Shown: positions 40,301 through 51,087 of the stretch, one piece after another
How positions within the stretch are numbered: the stretch's first letter is position 1
Layout: each line of letters starts with the position of its first letter
From: Gymnorhina tibicen
Taxonomy: Eukaryota; Chordata; Aves; Passeriformes; Artamidae
NCBI GenBank assembly: GCA_013399875.1
Contig: VXAZ01009477.1
Span: forward strand, 62,001 to 126,000
Length of the DNA stretch: 64,000 bases
Reading direction: 5' to 3'
The notes under the pieces: generated by a model
Databases searched by the model: none
Seen by the model: only the letters and a program-made list of their open reading frames with translations
Told to the model about the DNA's origin: nothing
Program-made: the position numbers and the translations under genes

Positions 40301-40999
40301 CCATGTACTCTCTTATGAAGGCTTTAAAATCAGCAGGGCTGATTTGTAATTTTAGGCATCTTCCCTCTGGCAGACTCCTTGTCTAAACTTCCTGCTGAGG
40401 TAACCATCAGTTCAGTGTGGTAAACAAGGCCTGTGATTTAGTGGGTTCTCTTATTTAAATTGTCCTTTTAGAACACAATTATTGTGCTGCAAGGTTTGGG
40501 TTTTCTTAAGTGTGTTTTAAACACAGTGAAAGTATTTATTCCAGGGGGAAATAAATTAAGGAAATTAAGGCAGCTAAATTATTTCACACACACACAAGCA
40601 TCTGTCAGATTTGTATTTTTGGTTGTTTTTTTTCATTATAGCAGGTGTATGTAAGAAGAGACTATGTGGTAAGACTTGAAAGATGTCATGTTTTTAAATT
40701 TTGATCACTCTATGTGGCTCTTGAGAGAGAAAAATACCACATTTAAAGGTGATTTTTAATGCAACAGAGACAGATAAATTGTTAAAAAGTGGCTAGTACT
40801 TAGAATCATAAAAATGGATGTAATGACACATAAGCAAGAAATAAGGAGGGATTTCTCTTTTATACCCTAAGGACAATTGCCTCCTTGAAAAACTACTATG
40901 AAAACTAGTGGATTCTCCATTTCTTGATGGCTTGAAAGCAAGGCTGGATTCTGGGTTGGGTTGGAATCCAGGCTGGAAGAATAAGCTGTTAAAACCCAT

Positions 41000-41510
41000 C
41001 TCTTGTAATCTCCTTGACTCCCTTCTCACCTCTGCTGTCTCCTCTCCCAAGGGACAGAGCTCTGGGGACATGTCCTGAGCCCAGCTCAGGCTCAGAATAA
41101 GGCTCTGTGTTCCTGTCCCCCCTGCCCCCCCAGCACACAATCCCTTTCCCACACCAGCACAGGGTTTCCACATGGCTTTGTGTGAAGCCTTTAAAGCAGA
41201 AAGGGACAGTTTTTAATCTGAGCCAGGCCTGGGCTGGAGGCTGAAAAAGCCTCTCAGAGCAGCTGAGGTGTGAGGGCAAGACTGAGTAGAGGGAGGGAAC
41301 TGCCCTGTACGAGGGAGCACAAGGGAGTGATGCTCCTTCCTGCCAAACCTGTCCTTGCTGGGGCAGTGGGGCAGGGGCAGAGTTATCCTGCATCACGTGA
41401 GCATGTCCTTGCACTCGTGTCTGTGTAGTGTTTAATGCTACCTCTTCCTCAGGTCCTGGATCCACTGTCAGTGCAGTCTGACAGTGTATGGATTGCACAG
41501 GGAATGCGGA
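41000..41510. other. GC-rich block of unknown origin in intron 4
   Basis: About 500 nt clearly richer in G and C than its surroundings but poor in CpG, ending 160 nt before exon 5. It contains CCCCCCAGCACAC-type C runs and a 169-codon open frame on the minus strand (40989-41498) without any domain I recognise. It could be an old retroelement piece or a local composition change. No terminal repeats were found. Confidence 0.4.
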
Positions 41511-41672
41511 ATGCGGAAGTCAGGCAAAGCTAAAACCTTCGGTTTGCAAAGGAAGAATTTGCTGATACTTATTGCTGTAATATACAAAAATTAAAGCTGA
41601 ACTGTATTTCTTAGATAGCATATTAGAAGTGAAAATAGTATTTTTCTGGTTAATTCCTTTTTCCAATTGCAG

Positions 41673-41720
41673 GTTCAGTGAGTGAGAAGCTGCCACAACG
41701 AGAAGGTGCAGGCAAAACAG
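41673..41720 (+). CDS. SMOC2: SMOC2 exon 5: linker segment
   Basis: A 48-nt exon that completes a Gly codon and encodes SVSEKLPQREGAGKT plus one base. It lies just after the first Tg1 domain and begins the variable linker before the second Tg1 domain. The match to the human linker as remembered (SVNEKLPQREGTGKT) has two differences, consistent with a flexible, less constrained region. The acceptor is TTCCAATTGCAG and the donor ACAG|GTAAAT. It is phase 1 at both ends and 48 nt is divisible by three, so skipping would remove 16 residues without a frameshift. Confidence 0.94.
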
Positions 41721-41902
41721 GTAAATATCTTAGCTGGCCTTTAAATAGAAGCTAAAATAGCTGTGGGAGACACTACTGTGGTTTTCCATATATTTAAATT
41801 ATCAATATAAATTTGTGTTGTATTATAGCTGCATATGTAATATAAATGCATGCATACATGTTATTTATTTTATGTTTGCATTGTAGACATTCAGTAAATT
41901 AT

Positions 41903-41950
41903 AAACATATATATATGTATGCATGTATTTATATATATGTATGTATGCAT
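41903..41950. repeat. (TA)/(TATG) microsatellite in intron 5
   Basis: ACATATATATATGTATGCAT followed by further TATATATG and TATG units, about 190 nt after the exon 5 donor. Confidence 0.85.
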
Positions 41951-44900
41951 AGACTATTTTTTTCTAGTCTCAGTCCTACAGACTTTGCAATTCAATGCTG
42001 TTTGGAAGAGAACTTTCCTTCCCAAATCTATACTCTGAAATATTTTCCCATACTTTTTGCTTTTTCTGGAGGACAGATTATTCTGTCTATTTGATAAAGA
42101 CAGCATTCTGCAGTCCCAAAATCTTGGGAACTGGAGTTCTCACTTTATTTCCATAGAAGTCAGTGCTTGAGTCATCTTGGACCCAGCACTTTGCTTTATA
42201 TTGTGATTAATTTATCTGATGGCTTATATTTGTGGCCAGAAGATTGTTGTTGTTTGATACAGATCATGATGTATATCTTTTTGGCAGGACAAAATCTGAT
42301 GTGAATACAACATAGCCGGTAGATTTAAATGAGTGAGATGTCTATGCTCTAAACAAAACTAAACCTTACACTCTCCAAACACTTTAAAGAATTTTAGATT
42401 CAGCTGGAAAAAACATACTGAATATTTCTGTCAGTTACACTGCATAAATAAATTTTAAAGAAGTTACTAGTTTTTATTCTAATGTTAATGCCTGTCTGTT
42501 TGGAGCACTGTAAATATAATTGAATTTTTTTTTTACAGGAGCTTTTGCAGTATTGCAATAAACTAACATTTAAATAAACTATAGTTCTGTTAGGCTAAGA
42601 GAATCAGTACTTCTTTAAGGCTAATAATTACAAAGTACTGTAAAAATTGTTCCTTCATGTATTTCCAGACAAATTGTGGGTTCCACTAACCTTAGGTTGC
42701 CCATTTGCTTCAGGTCTGGACTTTCATTTTCAGCTTTTAACTGAGCAAACTATCCCATATATAAAACTTGTCTGGAATCCTTTATTTTTGTTTGTGGCTG
42801 TGGCAGCTGAGCTGCTGAACCCTGAATGAGCAGTCATAGAACAAGGAAATGAACACAGTTTATCAAATCTCCTTTCTTACCACGTATATTTGTGTCTCAA
42901 GTGACATAACTGCATTTTATTCATGCCCTGGTTTTATTCTCCAGCACAAGCCTGCAGCATGAAAAGCTTCTGACCTGGTTCCCAAGTGGTCCCTGCTTCT
43001 TCCCAGATGCTGCTGTCTTCCTTTCCTCACCCTTCTTCCAGATCACTGCCTTATGCTTTAAATAAAGTAATGTTGTCAGAGACATCCCAAATTCTTTAGA
43101 GACTGTCACACAGTAGGGACCAGGATCATACGTCTGTCTGAGTTAAGGAGCTGTGCTTCAGCTTCACAGCCAGTGTAGTAAAACATATTTTGTAGCTCAG
43201 CTTGCAAGGGCACAATTGTATTTCATGAAACAACCATAACACACTCTGCTCCTCTTTCCTCTGCATGTTCCTGTGGACTAACCAGGAGTATCTGCCCATA
43301 TTATAGCCTAGCAAGCTTAGGCTGGTTCACAGTGTTCTTCTCAGTGCTCTAGAGGATGTGCTTCAGACCTTCAGGGTGTGGTCTTGAGGACTCTACTCAA
43401 GAGACAGCATAGACTTGAGACAGTCTCCCCTTCCAAGATGTCTCATAGACAGGGAGCTGGTGAGCCATATCTGTTGTAGTTGTGCACCTTGCTTTCTCTG
43501 GGTATTCCAATACTGAAAGAAAATTTCCAGCTGCAGATATTGGAGATCAGGAGCTTTGTTTGCATGTTTGTAAATTTAAACATTAAACTGAACAGAAATG
43601 AAGCTTAAACGATATTCCCTTAAGTATGTTCTCTGGCCCCACAGTTCTCTCCTCTATCCAAGGAAAATATTTGGACTCTGAAATGCACAGGTGTCAGAGT
43701 TGGGATCACATCCCTTTTTTCTGATTTTTAGCTGTCTGCAGGACTGTGTTTTTGGTAACTGAACTCTGACAGCAAACAGAACTGAAATAGGTTTGTATTT
43801 AAATATACACATATATGGACTGGTATGCATGTGCCAGTCAGGAAGAACTGTGCAATTAGTCTGTGAGATATCTAATTAATATCAATCATTAAACACATGT
43901 CGTATTACAACAACACCACCACCACCAAAATTGTTCTAAATGCTGCTTGAACAAAGTTCAGGACGCTAATTTTGATTGGGGTGATTATTACTGAAGTTGC
44001 AGCATTATGCTGAAATTCAGGTAATTACAGAGGATTAACTGTGTCACAAACTGAAATTGTGTACCAAAAGATGATTAGAAAAGTGTCATTTAAATGCCAA
44101 GTTTCTGGCTTGGCTCTTGGTAATATCTGCCTACTGTAAGTTACCTTCTAAAATTCTGGGTTTTCTGAATCACATACTGATGGATGATTTAAATATATGT
44201 CTTGATTTTCAGTACACTAGGATACTTGATGGCCTCTCTGAAATTAATCATTGGTCTTATTCTACCACCCAGAGGACACCACAGAAATGCCAGCAAAACT
44301 AATGAGTGACAGTCTTTCATAGCATTGGAGAAAGGAATCCTGCCTTTGTGTGGACATGAAGTATGAGCACTCTTAAAAGAAATCTCCTTACGCCTTGGTT
44401 AGATAATTTTGCATTGAAAATACATTCCCGTTGCTGCTGCTTTGGGTTTGTGAAAAGCATAGAGGTCACTATTCGATGGCTGGAAATTTTGGTTTATCTG
44501 CTATCAATATCTACTTGGTATCTGTATTTGCTGTGACCTAGACTGTGACCTTTAGAGGCAAAGGTCAGAGTGACCCCAAATCCTCTGCATGATTTAAAGA
44601 CAACTCAGACTTAAAAAAAACCCAAACAGTGATGGTGACAAGAAAGAGAACAGGAGGCTCTTCTGAATTGCAGTAGCAAGAAGAAAAGGAAAGAGATAGT
44701 GTGTTAGCCTAAAAGCTGCTGCTCACTGTCACCCAGGTAAGGCTACATGCCAGAAGCAGTTTCTCAGTTACCTTTGATTCTGTCTTCCATGAAAATCCCG
44801 GGAAAACAATCTGGAAACTATTTTAGTCCGAGATGCAATTGTGAAACTGCAAGAAATAGTAATAAAACCTTTGCATGGAAGATGCTGTTTACTGCAGTAG

Positions 44901-45728
44901 ACCTTGGTCTTGGAGTTAGCTCCATGCCACAGGAAACAGCAATGACTGGAAAATATGTACTAGCATGGCCTCCTGAGTCATATTTACCCCACATCTGCAA
45001 TAGTTTTAAATAAAAACCATAATAAAGTAAAGATGGGTCTTTAGTACGTTTCTTTTTAGCGAAAACTGATTTAAATAGTTTTTTATGTTCAATTTTTCTT
45101 TTCCAGCACCATGTCTACTGAGTTTTACTGAACCTAAAATGACTCACATCTTCTTGTCATTTCTGTAATTTTCCCTTCCTCTTTTCTTGCAGTAATGGTT
45201 GGTAGTGGGTGGATGGAGAATGCTGACCAGAGGATAACAGTTGTGCAAACGATATTCTGGTTATACAATCTGTAAATCTTACTTCTAAAATTAACTTGAT
45301 TCTTATATAGATCTTGCTGTGATGAAAAAACTTTTGATTTTAAGGTGTCTGCAGCCGCTCATTCTCTCCAGACTGTTTTTGCTTTCACAGGTCTCACTTC
45401 TTCCATACATTTATCTAATTATTTCTTTAGGAATGCTGATTTTTCAGTTATAATATCTAGGTATCAATGTGCAGCATTAGAAGTGAAGAATTACACTCCA
45501 GAGAGCAACTTGATCACTTCATGCATCACCAAAGACCGTGCAATAAATTCATCGTCCATAACCTCAAACCCCATCCATTTATAAAATGTTGTCTGTATAT
45601 GTAATATATCTATGCTGTGTAGTGCTTATAAAGAATGTTTAAATTGTCATTTACTGGCCGGGGCTATGTGCAAATCATTCTTTTCAATCATGTATGTACA
45701 CTTATTTAGCTTACTCTCATAATTGTAG

Positions 45729-45761
45729 TCTCCTTGCAAATCTTTTCCATTCTGAATTCAG
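45729..45761 (+). CDS. SMOC2: alternative in-frame 5' extension of SMOC2 exon 6 (tandem acceptor)
   Basis: A second acceptor, TAATTGTAG, ends at 45728, exactly 33 nt before the main exon 6 acceptor. Joined to the trailing G of exon 5, the extra bases read VSLQIFSILNS and then continue into DDASAPALE, fully in frame. From memory, the longer human SMOC2 isoform differs from the shorter one by 11 residues, VSLQIFSVLNS, at this same place. If so, a whole 11-residue insert with one conservative change is retained in a bird, which argues strongly that this is real coding sequence. The insert is hydrophobic, unlike the charged linker around it. The same 33 nt are rich in C and T and so may also serve as the polypyrimidine tract of the downstream acceptor. 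Confidence 0.75.
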
Positions 45762-45812
45762 ATGATGCCTCAGCTCCCGCGCTGGAGACTCAGCCTCAAG
45801 GTGATGAAGAAG
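45762..45812 (+). CDS. SMOC2: SMOC2 exon 6: acidic linker segment
   Basis: A 51-nt exon that completes an Asp codon and encodes DASAPALETQPQGDEE plus one base. The linker is acidic and proline/alanine-rich with no cysteine, so it is likely extended and flexible between the two Tg1 domains. Human as remembered has DAAAPALETQPQGDEE. The main acceptor is ATTCTGAATTCAG, with a rather weak pyrimidine tract that overlaps the alternative extension. The donor is GAAG|GTGAGC, strong. It is phase 1 at both ends, 51 or 84 nt depending on the acceptor used, both divisible by three. Confidence 0.94.
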
Positions 45813-46586
45813 GTGAGCAAATTTAACAGTGTGATATTCAACTGTGGAGCTATGGACTGTATTCCACAACATCAAATGCTATCTTAAGAGTATCTACAAT
45901 TTCTGGGGCGGTTGCAAGAAATTGCAAGCATCTGTACTTTTTTTAGGAACAACAAAGACAGTGAACACAATAGAGTCTTACAGGCAGTGACTTTTGTGTG
46001 ATAATCTTGAGATGATGCTGTACCTGTGGAGACCAGCATGAGCAATTTTAATTGTCACTACTGAGGGCAGACACAGGTTTTAAACTTGAGCAAAAGTGCA
46101 GATTAAAACTCTATGTTCAAATAAACAAGTCAAAAGGTAAATTCTATCCTCAGCATAATGACTAGTAATATCATTGTTAAGGCTGATGTTTTGTGAGGCT
46201 TATTTGCCGCTGGAGAAATTAATTGCTCATTAAATAAGCAATAATAGTCCTATGTTGTGGCTGCCTTATCACTCACTGCTCATCTTGCAGCATCTAATCT
46301 GCAGCCATTACATGTTTTGGGTCCAGACTAGGAGATTTTTATTCTAATTAAACACGATTTTAGTCTAAAAGTATTTCTTTCAATCTTCTGTACAAATAGG
46401 ATAAGGAAAGGACTATTCATGCCTTTGCATGAATAATGGTTTTAATGGCCCTAATATAAACCAGTGTGCCTTTTTTTTTTTAGATCCATGTTTCTTTAAA
46501 ACTAGCCACTTGCTATTCAGTTGCTAGTAGCTTTTAAAAATGTTAACATCTATAAAGTATTTTCTGTTGCCTTTTGTTTTTTCTAG
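45813..46586 (+). other. SMOC2: intron 6 of SMOC2 (0.8 kb)
   Basis: The shortest intron seen, with a GTGAGC donor and an acceptor with a strong pyrimidine tract ending in TTCTAG at 46586. I see no repeat or additional coding sequence in it. Confidence 0.92.
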
Positions 46587-46661
46587 ATATAGCTTCTCGT
46601 TATCCTACATTATGGACTGAGCAAGTAAAGAGTAGACAGAACAAAACCAATAAAAGCTCAG
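46587..46661 (+). CDS. SMOC2: SMOC2 exon 7: linker before second Tg1 domain
   Basis: A 75-nt exon that completes an Asp codon and encodes IASRYPTLWTEQVKSRQNKT followed by NKSS, plus one base. The segment RYPTLW is a SMOC signature: SMOC1 has a related APTLW. Two adjacent N-glycosylation sequons are visible, N-K-T and N-K-S; the human protein as I recall it has only the first, because the second reads N-K-N. The basic stretch before them (KSRQNK) could contribute to matrix or heparin binding, but that is inference. The acceptor is TTTTTTCTAG and the donor TCAG|GTAAGA, both strong. It is phase 1 at both ends and divisible by three. Confidence 0.95.
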
Positions 46662-47950
46662 GTAAGAAACTTAGGTTGTCCTTACTTTGCAAAGGTCCTG
46701 TGAAGATATGCATGAACCATTTTAATAATCATCATGCTTCCACTCTTGTTGTATGATAGTGCCTTAATGATTTGCGTGGTGATGATTTACTAAGCTTATG
46801 CATCATATGTTCCTTTTATAGAGCAGTATTTTTGGCCAGACTTTAGCTGGCTAAAATGATACTAGTCCAGTAAAGTCTCTGGCTCACATCTATTTGCGTC
46901 TGTTAGTGGGTTATGCATTTATTTTTTACATGCTTTTTAATTCTCTTCCTCTTTGTTATCTGAATTTTTTTGGGTGATATGTAGCAAGAAGGCGCTTGTA
47001 AAATAACAGTGTCAGTTACATTCATCCGGTGGTAAATCTTAGGAGGCAATCCTGAAAGGAAGCAAAGTCCCATCAGAAGCCAGCTGTCAGCAGGAACTGC
47101 AAAGACAGTGTTACCTGCTTTTTGCTACATCAGTCACTTGTTGTTTACAAACTGATCAACAGATTGCTGTGAATTAATTATGCTGCTTTTTAAAAATAAT
47201 TGTGGAATTCTGGCTTTACTTATTTTCATCACTGTTTAGAATTGAGCTTTTCAAACCTGGACTAGGAATGTCAGGTGAATGTCCTAAGACTGAAGTCTCT
47301 GTAGTATTCAGATAAATTCAGTGCTTTTGTGGATTATAAATTTTGATGCCTTTCTCATTGTTCCTTCCTTTCAGTGGGATAAACTTTAGAGAATCTTCCT
47401 GGTTTCTATTTCTCTGGAAAAATGTTGAGTTTGAGAGGAAACATTAATGATGCAGGCTATGATTCAGTAAATCACCCCAAACCATGCTTCAAATCCAGTA
47501 GAAATCGAGGTTATGCTTTACATTAAGTACTGTGCTTAAGTATTTTACTGAATTGAGGCCCAAAAGGATTTAGAAAAGACAAACAATCATCATAAGAAAG
47601 AAAGCAAGACACTAAAAGGTTTAAAGATTCCTTTATACAAGCTATTTTTAACATCAGTGGAATAATTCTTAATATTTTTTTCTCGATTCTCCAGTAAGCA
47701 CTTAAGGGAAGGAACTCAAACAGTGTAGACGAGAGTTTGAAGCAAATACTTCTCATGCTGGAGATTTAATCTGTCATTTCTTTAGTCAGTGTAGGCAAAA
47801 CCAGAATTAATTCCTTTGGGACTTCTGTTGCATAAAATATGTGTATAGAAATTTGTCACTTTTAGGAGTGTTTGTTTAATTTTTACAGTGCTAGAGACTG
47901 CAGCAAGACTTCTTGAGCTTGCAGTGTAGCTGCTGGCAGCCAAAGCTCCA

Positions 47951-47975
47951 ACACACACACATGCACACACAGACA
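47951..47975. repeat. short (CA)n microsatellite
   Basis: ACACACACACATGCACACAC, interrupted once by ATG. Confidence 0.8.
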
Positions 47976-50900
47976 AAACAAAAAAGGTGGGTTTATTTCT
48001 GGGAACTGGTAACTTTCCGTCTCTTTAAAGACATATTTACAAGAGAAGAGGAACCAGAAGCATAGTTTACATGTCTTGTGATTGCTAGCCAATCATAAAA
48101 AGCACGATCGTGTTAGATTTGCTAACAACAGGACTTGCTCACGACTGCAGTGCCATACCCAGGCTAGCAGAAGTACGTCAGGAGGCACTGTGTAGCCAAC
48201 CTTGCTTTAAATCGTAGCTATATCTGATGTGCCAGATTGGCATATTCAACCGAGGTGATTCCAGGTGCTAAAAACAGTGCCCTCACCGATTGTGGTAGGC
48301 AGGTTTTTAAGGTCTTGAGAAAAATAGGTAAGATTTTTCCCTTATTACCTCTCAGAGTGATGCCAAGGCTTTTGGGAATATTCACAGAGAATTAACTCTG
48401 GACTGTTATGTGTACAAAACAGGAAAGATCTTGCCACCGAATCCAGTGGATTGTAAACTAACCACCTTCCCACTTCCAGGCTCCAATATAAAGGATAAAT
48501 ATATATGTCTTCTTTACTCAGTTAGCTTAGTGAACTCTGATTCAGACTTGGTCATACAAACACCAGAAAGCTTATTGAAAAGTATTTGTCTGAGCAAAAT
48601 GAGGAAAATTTATCTCTGCATAGGAACTGTTTATAAAACAAAACATGAAGCCAAATTTATTCATAAGGGGCTAAATTTTCCTTTGTTTTTCCATAGTAAT
48701 CCTAGTGCTCTCAAAGAAATTCTTGAGGTGCAAATAATGCTATCATCTAGCCCTGCCTAAAGAACATAACTCAAAAAAAAATCCCTAAAAATCTCAGGCA
48801 TAGGACAAATATCCTATTTAAAAGCTTACTATTTTAGTCTGTACTGCTTGTTTTCCCTCTAATTTTTACCTGAATATATGTTCTAATACATCATGGTCAA
48901 CATGTCATCTAGAAACTTGTCTTGAGCTGAGAAATCAATCTTCTTAAGAGAAAGTTTTTGTGAGTTAAGGCCACAAATGAATACATTAAATTTGTTGTAC
49001 CCATCATGAAGTGGTTTGCTTTTACTATTCTGCAAATGACCTGCCAGTTACAATTAGCCAGTCAAATCAGCATAAACTTTTAGCTTTTGGAAGATAGGCT
49101 ATAATGGCTCAGGAAATTCTAGTTTATATTAGTTCTCCAGTGCATTCATTTGATTGAATGAGCCTAAATTAATTTAGCACGGAGTAATGTCATTTGCAAG
49201 ACTCACAGATGCAAGGCATGAAATCAGTGGATTATATATCCATGTTCTATAATGCCTTCTAGTGTAGATTCTTCTTGTTGGCTCAGAGAAATAGGCCTTT
49301 GCTGTTCACTTAAGGCATTTGTATTTCACTTATAAGTTTTTGAGGTCAAAATTTTACTCCCAGCAAAAATACCATCAACATTGGATCATGTTACAATAGC
49401 TCTATTTAGAGTGGCCTATTTGAGTAAAAACATCTCATTTTAGCTCTTTTTGTACATTGAAGATGGTTTTCAAAATGCTTCTTCTTTCCATACTTTGAAT
49501 AGAGTATTCATCTCATTGCTAAAATAGTTTTTGCTGAGATGCTTTATACATATGTCATGGTGCATTTGCAAATATTTTTTGAATACCCCCACACTCCTCA
49601 TTTTTTTCTCCATTTCACAGAAAATATTGTGGATTTGCCATATCAGATTGACACAAATAAGAATTTTACCAACAGCTGTAGCAAATAAACAGAAAACATT
49701 GAACAAGGGACTGCGTGGGTTCAGATTAAGACATCAAAATGTAGCAGCCTACACTGCAGTGTGTCTGTGAACTCAGTGTCTGAATTCCTGCTGTAGTTGT
49801 GGTGCTATAATCAGTGCAGTCAGTGGAGCCTGGAGAGCCACCCAGCTCATTGTACAGCCCCCAGCACTGTGAAGCTGACTGGAAGGTAACTGGAGCTCAC
49901 TAGGCATGGTGACTAGTTTAGATCGGTAGCTGGTATTAAGGTGTCTGTGCTTTAGATGAACTTAATCCCGCACCAGTAACAGTTGGAAATCCAGGTACTC
50001 CTCTTTTAGAGCTTTTGTAAAGACCAGAGGACAGAAGGTTTTTTGCCTCGAAGAAAATGGATATTTTGGACTATGTTCTTAGCAATTGCCAGTTACTGTC
50101 ACTTTGGGGCTCAGTGCAACTTTAATGTGAGTGGAGAAGACAGTGCAGATACTTCCCCATCACCTAACAGGGAAAATGCAGTCCCCTGAGGAGAGCTCAG
50201 ATTGGACTGTAAATCTCTTAGGTTCTTCTTATTACATCTGCTCTATCAGCAGTTTATATCCCTGTGGGATTCTTGGGAACAAAGTGTGACATTTTTCAGA
50301 GGTTGTATGCCATTTTTTGAGTTTAAAATAGACAAAGAAAGTGTAGTTTAATCCTTTTCACAATGCCCAGTGAAGCTTCAAATTCATTTTGTTAGCTTGA
50401 ACTTAAAAGCTGTTATTTTCTAGTAGTCTGTTGTGGGAGCACTTTCCTGAAAAATAAATAGGGTGAGTTTAGCTGATAATATTTTTAATTTTCAAAAAGG
50501 TTCTTAAAGTACTCAGTAATTACTCAGTAGAATCTGTACACCACAAAATAAACCATACTTAGTGTAAAATTTCATTAATTTTGCAAATACAGGAAAGAAA
50601 AAGTCATCCATAACCTGTAATATACTTACATAGGTACTTAAGGACCTTGGAGATTCTGCTGATAATGTAATTCAAGATAAAAAAATGTTTGAATATTGTT
50701 CTAGTGGCTAAAATACACTACAGTTTCACCTATTTACTGTTCAGTTCTAGTCTCTTACTATTATACTCTTGTATTCTGTTTCCTTAAAAATTTAATACTA
50801 CGGCATTCTTAGCACTAGTGATTTATATGTTCATTGATCATATAGTTATTGATTGTGTATTTAGTGAGCATTGTAAAGTGCTCGTAAAATTGGTGTTTGT

Positions 50901-51057
50901 TGTGTTGATAATCCAGCATGACCAGCAAATTAGACAAGAGGAAAAATTGTTGCCTTTCTTTGTTGACCCAATAGTTCACATTTCATCTGAATCACACAGA
51001 CACGTGATGCAGTGTTTGTGCCAGCTTCATGATTTCTGCTTTCTGCAGAAAATGGTT

Positions 51058-51087
51058 TTATATGCTTTAAGCTTATATGCTTTAAGC
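51058..51087. repeat. perfect 15-nt tandem duplication
   Basis: TTATATGCTTTAAGC occurs twice head to tail with no mismatch. Confidence 0.9.

Larger units (their letters stand above)
34020..41672 (+). other. SMOC2: intron 4 of SMOC2 (7.7 kb)
   Basis: GT donor at 34020 and a TTGCAG acceptor ending at 41672. It contains two CR1 3'-end fragments (about 34.13-34.30 and 35.37-35.53 kb), a MIR-like SINE near 37.3 kb and a GC-rich unexplained block at about 41.0-41.5 kb just before exon 5. The stretch from about 37.4 to 40.8 kb is AT-rich and shows nothing I can name. Confidence 0.9.
41721..45761 (+). other. SMOC2: intron 5 of SMOC2 (4.0 kb)
   Basis: GT donor at 41721 and a TTCAG acceptor ending at 45761. 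Its last 33 nt can also be used as coding sequence through an upstream acceptor. It starts with an AT/ATG-rich microsatellite near 41.9 kb. The rest is AT-rich sequence without recognisable repeats or coding potential. Confidence 0.9.

Noticed and set aside
48410..48760. 116-codon + strand open frame in intron 7
   Set aside because: It starts soon after a pyrimidine-rich AG, but the peptide resembles nothing and no donor or poly(A) context stands out.
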